DNA of 17,448 nt from positions 1 to 17,448 of the forward strand of contig DEBN01000127.1 of assembly GCA_002348825.1 (NCBI GenBank). The letters run 5' to 3'. Each line of letters starts with the position of its first letter. Position 1 is the first letter of the stretch. The DNA comes from Gammaproteobacteria bacterium UBA2955 (lineage in GTDB: Bacteria > Pseudomonadota > Gammaproteobacteria > Pseudomonadales > Azotimanducaceae). The notes beneath the pieces were generated by a model that had not been told where the DNA came from, made no database searches, and saw only the letters and a list, made by a program, of their open reading frames with translations. The translations under genes were made by a program, and so were the position numbers. Positions 6,406-13,916 of this stretch are shown in pieces.

Positions 6406-7461
6406 ATGTGTGAACACTTAAAACAACTTCGGCGACCGTGTCTGTTCGCGGTTACTCTGCTGTTGGCGTCTTGCGCCCAACCCAGCGTCGACTGCGTGCT
6501 GAGTCCAAATATAGCCGACCCGACCTCGGCAACCAGCCCCGTGCATGATCCGAGTTTGATTAACGCCAACGGCAGCTACTACGTCTATTCCTCGAGCGAA
6601 CTGGGCAGCTTTTATCGATCCGAAGACCTTGAAGAATGGCGCTTGGTCGGCCAGGTGTTCGACGCACTGCCGGATTGGCTGGTGCGCCAGATTCCCCAAG
6701 CCAATCATATTGGCGCTCCGGATCTGGCGTTTTACAACGGCGAATATCTGTACTTTTATCAGTCGCATATCTCCAATACCTGCGACGCCGCCACGGGCTT
6801 GGCCACCAACAAAAGTCTGGACCCAGAAAGTGCTGATTATCAATGGATCGACCACGGTCTTATCTTGCGTTCGAAACCCCACTACGCCGACATCGACATC
6901 TACTGCGGCGATGAGAACGCGACGTTTAACGCCATAGACGCGCATTTTTTTGTCGATGCTGATGACCAACCCTGGCTGGTGTTTGGCTCGACCATCGGCG
7001 GGATCAAGTTGGTGAAGCTCGATCCGGTAACGTTAAAGCCGCTGCCAAATCCAGAGTTCATAACTTTAGCGCAGCGTTTTTTGCTGCAAGACGACCCGAT
7101 TATCGAAGCGCCTCATCTGCTCTTTCGCGACGGCTACTACTACCTGTTTGTGTCTTTTAACCACTGCTGCCTCGGTGCCGACACGCAATATCATGTTCGC
7201 GTCGGGCGTTCACGTAACATCGCGGGTCCCTACTTTGACCACCAGTACTGGCCTATGCTTCTCGGCGGCGGCACGCCACTCATTGCCGGCGACGGCGACT
7301 ATATTGGGACCGGGCACAGCGATGTATTTAGCGAACGTGGCCAGGATTGGCTCGTGCATCACGCCAAACGACCGGATGAAGGTTACCGAGCCTATCTACA
7401 GATTCGTAAACTGCGCTGGTTAAACAACGGCTGGCCATCCGTATGTACCGAGACCACCTAA
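6406..7461 (+). CDS. Glycoside hydrolase family 43 lipoprotein, arabinanase-like
   Basis: A 351-residue protein with a lipoprotein signal: hydrophobic 12-20 and lipobox LASC (C23), so it is probably tethered in the envelope. The five-bladed propeller features of GH43 are visible: base Asp48 in VHDPSLI, pKa-modulating Asp178 in IDAHFF, acid Glu234 in IEAPHLLF, and H304 in GTGHSDVF at the place of the arabinanase calcium/central His. VHHAK (317-321) and LRWLNNGWP (336-344) match the closing blade of endo-arabinanases. GH43 enzymes hydrolyse arabinans, xylan side chains or related glycans; the exact linkage cannot be read from sequence. Several extra Cys (C126, C167, C254, C255) suggest disulfides. 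ATG 6406 has no good ribosome binding site, but the lipoprotein signal supports it; an ATG 14 bases upstream is out of frame. The flavoprotein gene follows 68 bases later. Confidence 0.88.
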   Translation: MCEHLKQLRRPCLFAVTLLLASCAQPSVDCVLSPNIADPTSATSPVHDPSLINANGSYYVYSSSELGSFYRSEDLEEWRLVGQVFDALPDWLVRQIPQANHIGAPDLAFYNGEYLYFYQSHISNTCDAATGLATNKSLDPESADYQWIDHGLILRSKPHYADIDIYCGDENATFNAIDAHFFVDADDQPWLVFGSTIGGIKLVKLDPVTLKPLPNPEFITLAQRFLLQDDPIIEAPHLLFRDGYYYLFVSFNHCCLGADTQYHVRVGRSRNIAGPYFDHQYWPMLLGGGTPLIAGDGDYIGTGHSDVFSERGQDWLVHHAKRPDEGYRAYLQIRKLRWLNNGWPSVCTETT

Positions 7462-7529
7462 GCATCAGCACGATTAATCCGACCGCTAAACCTGCTATGT
7501 TTCAACGATAAATAATTAGGCCGCAACTC

Positions 7530-9965
7530 ATGACCACCCCTCCAGATCGCGCCGACATCGTTATCATTGGCGGCGGCATTGTCGGCTGTTCTGTGGCTTA
7601 TCATTTGACCAAACTGGGTCTAAATGATGTCGCATTATTTGAACGCAAGCAGTTGACCTGCGGCACCACATGGCACGCTGCCGGTTTAGTTGGCCAACTG
7701 CGCGCCTCTAAAAACATGACCCGGCTCGCCCAATATTCAACAGAACTATTCGCCAGCCTCGCGGCAGAAACCGGTCAGGAAACCGGCTATCAGCCCACCG
7801 GATCAGTGACTTTGGCCCTAAACGCCGAACGCTTAGAGGAGCTAAAACGCCAGGCCACCATGGCCAACGCATTCAATGTTGCGTGCGAACTGATCGGACC
7901 CGATTTTATTCAGGAGCGCTGGCCTGGCATCGATACAGATGATGTCCAAGGCGGCGTGTACCTACCAGGCGACGGCCAGACCAACCCCGTGGATACGACC
8001 TTGGCGCTGGCTAAAGGTGCGCGCAACGCTGGCGCACAGATATTCGAACATACACCGGTGCAGCGCCTCGCTATCGAAGCTGACCAAGTTGTGGGCGTTT
8101 ATCTGGACAACGACACCCTCGTTCGAGCACGCCAAGTGGTCATTACCGGCGGTATGTGGTCTCGAGAGTTCGCCAGCCAACACAACATCCATCTGCCCTT
8201 ACACGCCGCAGAACATTTTTATTTAGTCACCGAACCGCTGCCTAACTTTACCCATATGCGCCCAACATTGCGGGTACCCGATGAGCAGGTCTACTACAAA
8301 TATGACGCCGGCAAACTGTTGCTTGGATTCTTTGAGCAGCGGGCCAAGCCTTGGGGCATGGACGGCATACCGGAAAATTTTTGTTTCGACGCACTGCCCG
8401 ACGACTTTACGCATATCCAGCCCATGCTCGAACAAGCTACACGGCGTTTCCCTGAATTAGCCGACGCGGGCATTCAACTGTTCTTTAACGGACCGGAGAG
8501 TTTTACCGTAGATGACCGCTACTTACTCGGTGAAATTCCTGAAGTAAGTAATCTATTCCTAGCCTGCGGTTTTAACTCCATTGGCATTCAGTCGTCCGGA
8601 GGCGCCGGCAAGGTTCTCGCGCAGTGGATGCGCGACGGTAAGCCGCCGATGGACCTCTGGGATGTGGATGTGCGACGAACCTTTGCGTTCCAAGCTGAGT
8701 CTGCATTTCTACGTGAGCGCACCGAAGAAACGTTAGGCTTGCTGTATGCCATGCATTGGCCGCATCAACAGTATACGACCAGTAGGGATGCACGGCTTAG
8801 CCCTTTGCATCAAACGCTGCTGAATCACGGCGCCGTTATGGGCGAACTGGCCGGCTGGGAGCGGCCAAACTGGTACGCGTTTGGCGGTCAGCGCAACTAC
8901 CAATACACCTACCACAAACCCAACTGGTTTGATGCCTGCCAGCACGAATGCAACGCGGTGATGCATGCTGTCGCGCTCTTCGACCAGAGCAGCTATCCGG
9001 TGTTCTGGATCAATGGTGTCGATGCTTTAGCTTGTCTACAGCGCGTCAGCGCCAATCAAATGGATGTAGACATCGGCCAGATAGTTTATAGCCAATGGCT
9101 AAATCTAGACGGTGGTATCGAGGCCGACGTTACCGTTACCCGCACAGCATCTGACGAATTTATGGTCGTGGCGCCTTGTGCCAGCGAACGCCGCGACGGT
9201 GAATGGTTGCGGCGCCATGCCAAGGCGTTTGACTGCGTGGTGCGCCAGGATCGAGACATTGCCATCATCGGCGTTATGGGACCAAAGTCCACGGAGTTGC
9301 TGACTCGCGTACTGAGCGGCAGCCCCGCAATAGACGCGCTCCCGTACTACCGATCTGGGCAATTCCAATACGACGCAACTAAGGTCCGCGCCAACCGCCT
9401 CAGCTACGTAGGCGAGCGCGGCTACGAACTGTATCTGCACCGAGACGAGGCGGTTGCAATGTGGCAACAACTGATGGACAAAGGCGCGGATCTGGGAATA
9501 ACTCCAGCCGGTTTCCATGCTATGAATGCGTGTCGCATGGAAAAAGGCTACCGTCATTGGGGCCACGACATCTACGACCACATCACGCCCGCACAGGCGG
9601 GCTTAAATTTCGCCGTAGCGAAAGATAAATATGACTTTATTGGCTGCGACGCGCTCGCAACGCAGCACGGTAAGCAACAGCGGCGGCTAGTGCACCTTGC
9701 AATCAACAGCGATGACGCGCCCTTCATGATCCATGACGAGCCGGTCTACCGAGACGGTGAAGCCGTGGGACTCACCACGTCTGCCGCCTGGGGACATCGC
9801 GTGGGCAAAAGCCTAGCCATTGCCGAATTAACCCATCCACAGGGCGTTACCCGAGAATGGCTGGCCGCGGGTGCTTTCGAAGTAGAGATCGCGTTGCAAC
9901 GCTACCCGATTACGGTGCAGCTCGCGCCGTTCTATGACCCAAAATCCGAGCGCATGAAAGACTAA
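7530..9965 (+). CDS. Dimethylglycine/sarcosine dehydrogenase-like FAD protein with GcvT domain
   Basis: An 811-residue fusion as in dimethylglycine and sarcosine dehydrogenases, which oxidatively N-demethylate their substrate and pass the one-carbon unit to tetrahydrofolate. Domains: FAD-binding DAO domain (about 8-365) with GGGIVG at 14-19; a connecting FAO_M-type segment (about 370-430); GcvT aminomethyltransferase domain (about 440-700) and its C-terminal barrel (about 710-805). In the motif [12 protein letters not shown]49 matches the His that carries covalent FAD in mammalian dimethylglycine dehydrogenase. [15 protein letters not shown] (666-680) and [10 protein letters not shown] are the conserved folate-domain motifs. 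Length is close to the 800-860 of the family. No signal peptide is seen. ATG 7530 is preceded by TTAGG about ten bases upstream. The stop overlaps the convergent CobW gene's stop by four bases. The amine substrate is uncertain: sarcosine, dimethylglycine or another N-methyl compound. Confidence 0.9.
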   Translation: MTTPPDRADIVIIGGGIVGCSVAYHLTKLGLNDVALFERKQLTCGTTWHAAGLVGQLRASKNMTRLAQYSTELFASLAAETGQETGYQPTGSVTLALNAERLEELKRQATMANAFNVACELIGPDFIQERWPGIDTDDVQGGVYLPGDGQTNPVDTTLALAKGARNAGAQIFEHTPVQRLAIEADQVVGVYLDNDTLVRARQVVITGGMWSREFASQHNIHLPLHAAEHFYLVTEPLPNFTHMRPTLRVPDEQVYYKYDAGKLLLGFFEQRAKPWGMDGIPENFCFDALPDDFTHIQPMLEQATRRFPELADAGIQLFFNGPESFTVDDRYLLGEIPEVSNLFLACGFNSIGIQSSGGAGKVLAQWMRDGKPPMDLWDVDVRRTFAFQAESAFLRERTEETLGLLYAMHWPHQQYTTSRDARLSPLHQTLLNHGAVMGELAGWERPNWYAFGGQRNYQYTYHKPNWFDACQHECNAVMHAVALFDQSSYPVFWINGVDALACLQRVSANQMDVDIGQIVYSQWLNLDGGIEADVTVTRTASDEFMVVAPCASERRDGEWLRRHAKAFDCVVRQDRDIAIIGVMGPKSTELLTRVLSGSPAIDALPYYRSGQFQYDATKVRANRLSYVGERGYELYLHRDEAVAMWQQLMDKGADLGITPAGFHAMNACRMEKGYRHWGHDIYDHITPAQAGLNFAVAKDKYDFIGCDALATQHGKQQRRLVHLAINSDDAPFMIHDEPVYRDGEAVGLTTSAAWGHRVGKSLAIAELTHPQGVTREWLAAGAFEVEIALQRYPITVQLAPFYDPKSERMKD

Positions 9966-10825
9966 ATTTCTTCATCGAATGCGGGGAAATCTTCCTTTGC
10001 ATAACCGATAAACACCAAGCCTAAACTTGCCGGACGCGACGCCCAAGGCTGCAAGCGAGTAACAGTTCCAACGCGCTGAACCTCAACGACGCCGGCGTCG
10101 GTTTCCACAAAGCCTTTTACCCGTTGCACGGAATCAGGCAGTCGGTCCAAAAAATTCTGCAAACGCGCCAGGGGTAACGGTCGCCGAGGGCGCCAGGTCT
10201 GTGTCGAAAAGCGCGGAGCCGATGTCGGCCCAGCCAGTTCCGAATAAGCGTGCTCGCCACGCCAGCCCAAGACGATCTCAAGCGCGTCTGCATCATCGGC
10301 ATCTATGCTGGGCTGCAACTCGGCCAGTCGGAACTCTGGGTTCGCCGAAGACTTAGTGATCACCACTAAGTCGGCCTGCTCTACCTGCGCAATGGCTAAA
10401 GCGCCCACATACTTATCGGCGCACCTGTGCGTGTGGTTTAGAGCGTCCACAAGTACCACAGCGGTATGCGGGTAAAATCCCGGGTAATGGCACTGCTGAC
10501 GCGCTTTATGAGGTTCGGCAACACCACTGCATTCAAGCAGCACACGCTCAATGGCGCTGTTCTTCAACTCGTCCAGTACCGACGTTAGGTCATCTGCGAT
10601 GCTGCAACACACGCAACCGTTGGCAAGCCCAATCACCTGATCGTTATCTGAGCCACTACGGATCAACTCTTCATCGATGTTGATGTCACCAAAATCATTG
10701 ACCAAAACCGCCGTCTGACTGGGTAGACAGCCGCTATTTAACAGTCGATTGATAAACGTTGTCTTACCAGCGCCCAGATAACCGCCGACCAGGGTAATAG
10801 GTTTTTGTGCAGACAGCGGTGGCAT
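9962..10825 (-). CDS. CobW/COG0523 family GTPase, candidate metallochaperone
   Basis: A 287-residue P-loop GTPase of the G3E/COG0523 group, whose members insert or deliver metals such as zinc, cobalt or nickel. Walker A is [10 protein letters not shown] (14-23), the metal motif is C71-V-C-C74 in NGCVCCSI, and the Walker B/G3 region is [10 protein letters not shown] (96-105). The usual guanine motif NKxD reads TKSS (157-160), so the Asp is missing. A short CobW_C-like domain covers about 205-285. There is no His-rich tail. ATG 10825 is preferred over an in-frame start at 10867: it forms TAATG with the amidohydrolase stop, and the Walker strand follows at once. Translational coupling suggests the GTPase serves the amidohydrolase or another enzyme of the operon (inference). 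Its stop overlaps the convergent flavoprotein gene. Confidence 0.9.
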   Translation of the reverse strand: MPPLSAQKPITLVGGYLGAGKTTFINRLLNSGCLPSQTAVLVNDFGDINIDEELIRSGSDNDQVIGLANGCVCCSIADDLTSVLDELKNSAIERVLLECSGVAEPHKARQQCHYPGFYPHTAVVLVDALNHTHRCADKYVGALAIAQVEQADLVVITKSSANPEFRLAELQPSIDADDADALEIVLGWRGEHAYSELAGPTSAPRFSTQTWRPRRPLPLARLQNFLDRLPDSVQRVKGFVETDAGVVEVQRVGTVTRLQPWASRPASLGLVFIGYAKEDFPAFDEEI

Positions 10826-12462
10826 TACGGCAACGGGAACACCCGGCCCTCGAATACCGTGGCACAAATATTAATATCGCGCAGTCGCATAGGCTCGCAG
10901 GTTAAGGGGTCTTCATCCAACACGGTAAAATCAGCGCGCTTGCCCGCCCGGATGCTGCCCGTAATGTCGGCCATCCCAATCACGTGAGCAGCATTCAAAG
11001 TGATGGCTTGCAGCGCCTGTGCAGGGGTTATTGCTTCGATAGCGCCCATAACGTCACCGGCATGGTTAACCCGATTCACCGCAACCCACATACTGTTTAA
11101 AGGCTCAGCCGGTGCCATGGTGAAGTCTGAATGCACCGTCGTGTTGATACCGGCATTAAAGCAGCTACCGAGTCGAGCCATCTGCGACGCGCGCTCATAA
11201 CCGATGCCGCTTTGGGTATAACTGTCCGACAACTCGTGCAGGTAGTAGACATTCGCCGACACCTGCGCGCCCAGCGCCTTTATCTGCCGGATTTGCTCCG
11301 GTGTACTGAAACCAAAATGCTCGAGAGTAAAGCCATGATTAAAACGCGGCTTTTCTTCCTGCATCTTCTGCAAAATCTCAAGGGTGAGCTGCAGGCCAAG
11401 ATCCCCGGTAACGTGAACATGAATTTGGTAGCCGGAGTGCCAATATGACCGTATATGCTGTTCCAGCACTTCCGGAGTGGTAAGCCATTCACCGTGATGT
11501 CCGTCGATATAACCCGGCTCCTGCAGCTGAGCAAGCTGGCTGAAAAATGCGCCATCACTGAACAGTTTAATGTGTCGGCCAAACTGCAGGCGGTGGCTGT
11601 TGCGTTGCAGCAACGCTTCAGCAAGTTCAGGGCCCTGCTGGGGCGGCACTCCGCCCTTAGTCAACGCCGTACCATGAGCCACTAAACGGGTACGAAAAGG
11701 CACATCTTCACCCTCTAAATGCTCGCCGAGCGCCTCTGCTTCAGCACTGAAGTTAAACATACCTGTCGCGAGGTCGCCGATGGTCGTGTGACCACCGTAG
11801 TGCACCACTTGTTTTAATCGCTGTAGGCCCGCCGCGTATTTTTCCGGCGCCAGAATCCACGGATTTAAGCGATTGATGGCGTAGCCCAAACCCCCTTCGA
11901 AAAACCAACCTTGGTCGATATCGATCTGCATACCCGGCTTAATTTCTGCCGCGACCACGCCGACCATATCCATTGCCGCCGCGTTCATATACAACTCGTG
12001 AAAGGATCGGTGCCAAACCACCGTAGGCTTGTCACCGGTTATGGCTTCGATGCGTGCACGGCTCATCGGCCCGTGCCAAAGCTGGTGATAGCCCCAAATA
12101 AACAGCGGCTCATTGACCGGACCTTTTACACTGAGCGCAGCCATTCGTTGATCAAAGCCTTGCGGGTCCGTCACTGGCTCAACTTCACCCCACGGGAGTT
12201 TCCAACGCATGGCCGTAACAAATTCCATGGGCAACAGCACAGCAGCCATACTCGGATGCAGATGCGGATCAATAAATCCTGGGCAGATAATTTTCTCGGC
12301 AAAACGATCGTCGACCACATGCTCTTCGTGCCGGAGCCAAGGCTGCATTTGTTCAGGTTCACCGACCTCGATGATCATGCCACCGCGCACCAGCACTGCC
12401 GTGGCGCGGGGCAAAGATTCGTTCATGGTTATAATCGAACGCGCCCGGTATAACGTCAGCAT
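10825..12462 (-). CDS. Amidohydrolase family 3 (YtcJ-like) metal-dependent hydrolase
   Basis: A 545-residue protein with the N-terminal beta-sandwich strand, the metal motif FIDPHLHP (63-70; H67, H69), the conserved HIKLFSDG (297-304) with K299, HVHVTGD (348-354), LEHFGF (380-385; H382) and HSDF (444-447; D446). The chain closes with GSIRAGKRADFTVLDEDPL, the returning sandwich strand of the superfamily. Length fits the COG1574/YtcJ group, which hydrolyses amide, formamide or ester bonds of varied small molecules; the substrate is unknown. No signal peptide, so cytoplasmic. ATG 12462 follows GAGGAC at 12468-12473. It is third in a four-gene operon, 27 bases after the SDR gene, and its stop shares a base with the GTPase start. 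Confidence 0.92.
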   Translation of the reverse strand: MLTLYRARSIITMNESLPRATAVLVRGGMIIEVGEPEQMQPWLRHEEHVVDDRFAEKIICPGFIDPHLHPSMAAVLLPMEFVTAMRWKLPWGEVEPVTDPQGFDQRMAALSVKGPVNEPLFIWGYHQLWHGPMSRARIEAITGDKPTVVWHRSFHELYMNAAAMDMVGVVAAEIKPGMQIDIDQGWFFEGGLGYAINRLNPWILAPEKYAAGLQRLKQVVHYGGHTTIGDLATGMFNFSAEAEALGEHLEGEDVPFRTRLVAHGTALTKGGVPPQQGPELAEALLQRNSHRLQFGRHIKLFSDGAFFSQLAQLQEPGYIDGHHGEWLTTPEVLEQHIRSYWHSGYQIHVHVTGDLGLQLTLEILQKMQEEKPRFNHGFTLEHFGFSTPEQIRQIKALGAQVSANVYYLHELSDSYTQSGIGYERASQMARLGSCFNAGINTTVHSDFTMAPAEPLNSMWVAVNRVNHAGDVMGAIEAITPAQALQAITLNAAHVIGMADITGSIRAGKRADFTVLDEDPLTCEPMRLRDINICATVFEGRVFPLP

Positions 12463-12489
12463 AATCTGTCCTCGCCCTTTTCTACGCGC

Positions 12490-13275
12490 CTACGTCGCCA
12501 AATAACCGCCATCTACAGGCACGCTGGTTCCCGTCACGTAGCCCGCATCATCCGACAATAAAAAAGCAATAGTTGCGCCATATTCCTCGCGAGATTTTCC
12601 GGCACGATGGATCGGGAGCCAAGCTTTAGGGCGGGGCAATGCAGCTTTCGGGGTTGTCGCATGGGCCTGATCTTCGGCTGCGTGCATTGCTAACCGAGTA
12701 TCCTGAACCGCCGCTGGCTGGATCGCATTGGCCCGAACACCGTATTGGCCGTAATCCACGGCGATTTGCTTGACCAATCCAAGCACGCCATGTTTCGACA
12801 CCGTGTACGACGCAGCGGCACCTCCGGCACCCACCACCGAGCCCGCGATAGAGGACGTTACAATGAACGAACCACCCGCGACCATCATGTGCGGCAAACT
12901 GTACTTTGCGCATAGAAATGGGCCTGTCAGGTTAACGCCAAGGACAAATTGCCAGTCCGTAATCGTCGTTTCATGAATCCAACCACTGCCAGCGGTACCG
13001 GCATTGGCCACCATGCCCCAGATGCTGCCGAATTCATCCACCGTAGTCTGGACCAGCGCCTGAACCTGTTCTTCTGCTGCCACATCGCAAGCTACAGCAA
13101 TCGCCACACCGCCCTCGGCTGAAATTTCCTGCGCAACACTGCGAGCCAATTCCAGCCGAATATCTGCAACCACAACCCGCGCACCCTCCTGAGCCGCGCG
13201 TAAACAGGCACCACGCCCAATACCGCTGCCACCACCGGTGACCACAACCACGCGATCCTGCAAACGCTGGGTCAT
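12490..13275 (-). CDS. Short-chain dehydrogenase/reductase (SDR), classical type
   Basis: A 261-residue classical SDR. The cofactor motif TGGGSGIG lies at 13-20. D38 at the end of the second strand favours NAD(H) over NADP(H). NAG is at 91-93, N115 is the catalytic Asn, S142 the catalytic Ser, and Y157/K161 form YTVSK. The C-terminal DDAGYVTGTSVPVDGG (242-257) is the family end motif. A segment of about 25 residues rich in Ala, Pro and His (198-224) sits in the substrate lid. SDRs oxidise alcohols or reduce ketones; the substrate is unknown. ATG 13275 is preceded by AGGGAG, which overlaps the stop of the SnoaL-like gene 12 bases upstream. It is second in the minus-strand operon and probably works with the SnoaL-like protein and amidohydrolase in one pathway (inference from context). 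Confidence 0.93.
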   Translation of the reverse strand: MTQRLQDRVVVVTGGGSGIGRGACLRAAQEGARVVVADIRLELARSVAQEISAEGGVAIAVACDVAAEEQVQALVQTTVDEFGSIWGMVANAGTAGSGWIHETTITDWQFVLGVNLTGPFLCAKYSLPHMMVAGGSFIVTSSIAGSVVGAGGAAASYTVSKHGVLGLVKQIAVDYGQYGVRANAIQPAAVQDTRLAMHAAEDQAHATTPKAALPRPKAWLPIHRAGKSREEYGATIAFLLSDDAGYVTGTSVPVDGGYLAT

Positions 13276-13287
13276 TATAAAGTCTCC

Positions 13288-13752
13288 CTAATCCGTTTTT
13301 TCCGGCCGCACAAAATACTCCATATTCTGGAACGCGAACGACAATTCCCGCGTGGCAAAACGCCAACCATCCTGAGTCAGCGTAAACGTATCGGTGTAGT
13401 GTCCAACGGCCGCCGGTTTGAAAGGGCTTATTGGGCCAGCGACGAGGCTGGCATCGCCAAAGTAGCGATACAGCGTCAAGTAGGTAATGCCAGTTGCGTG
13501 CTCAGCGTCTAGAACGTCAATCAAAACGTTAGTAAGCACGTGGCGTGAACGTAACTTGTCCGAACGCTGCGCCATAGCCGCGGCAATGGCGTCTTGCCCC
13601 TGTAATTGCCCCCCCACCGCGAGCACACCAGATTCGCCAAACAGCGCGGCAAACTCGGCGTAGCGATGCAGATCTAGATACACCGCATAGGCCGTCGATA
13701 AGCGCTCGCACTCGGCACGAATAGCGCGAATTTGATCATCGCTCAGAGTCAT
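13288..13752 (-). CDS. SnoaL-like (NTF2 fold) protein
   Basis: A 154-residue protein of the SnoaL-like/NTF2 superfamily. The pattern is an N-terminal helix pair with YAVYLDLHRYAEFAALF (22-38), then RHVLTNVLIDVLD (70-82), a GPISPF loop (107-111), VGHYTDTF (116-123) and DGWRFATRELSF (128-139), the usual order of helix and curved sheet. Members include polyketide cyclases, isomerases, dehydratases and non-catalytic scaffolds, so activity cannot be assigned. ATG 13752 is chosen over an in-frame start 75 bases upstream because GGAGGAGG at 13762-13769 precedes it and family similarity begins there. It is first in a four-gene operon whose promoter faces the esterase-MBL gene; a zinc-box-like dyad lies 86 bases upstream. 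Confidence 0.85.
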   Translation of the reverse strand: MTLSDDQIRAIRAECERLSTAYAVYLDLHRYAEFAALFGESGVLAVGGQLQGQDAIAAAMAQRSDKLRSRHVLTNVLIDVLDAEHATGITYLTLYRYFGDASLVAGPISPFKPAAVGHYTDTFTLTQDGWRFATRELSFAFQNMEYFVRPEKTD

Positions 13753-13837
13753 AACTCTTTTCCTCCTCCGGGTCTCGAAAGCATGTGGGCCCTCGCCGCC
13801 GATGTCAAAACCGGCCGCCATCAACAATTTCCCCTGT

Positions 13838-13852
13838 TGTTAATCGATAACA
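13838..13852. promoter_or_regulatory. Candidate operator: TGTTA-N5-TAACA dyad (Zur-box-like)
   Basis: The 15 bases TGTTAATCGATAACA form a dyad with perfect five-base arms. The outer arms equal those of the gammaproteobacterial Zur core (TGTTATANTATAACA), while the centre differs and the flanks do not match. It sits in the 164-base divergent region, 65 bases before the plus-strand start at 13917 and 86 bases before the minus-strand start at 13752, a suitable place to control both. One side encodes a COG0523 GTPase and a metal-dependent amidohydrolase, the other a metallo-beta-lactamase-fold enzyme. Other dimeric regulators could use similar arms, so the Zur call is an inference. Confidence 0.35.
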
Positions 13853-13916
13853 CGCTAGCGGGGAATCGGCTAAGCCTGCTATCGTCATTGCAGTGCGAAG
13901 AATGGAGGGGGCAAAT

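Noticed and set aside
6418..6969. Long minus-strand open frame opposite the GH43 gene
   Set aside because: No recognised motif; it mirrors the codon bias of the GH43 frame, which has complete catalytic motifs.
10826..10867. Upstream in-frame start giving a longer CobW protein
   Set aside because: It would lie inside the amidohydrolase gene; the extra residues lack family similarity, and ATG 10825 has TAATG coupling.
13803..13808. TTGACA on the minus strand before the SnoaL-like gene
   Set aside because: The best -10 at 17-18 bases matches only about three of six positions.
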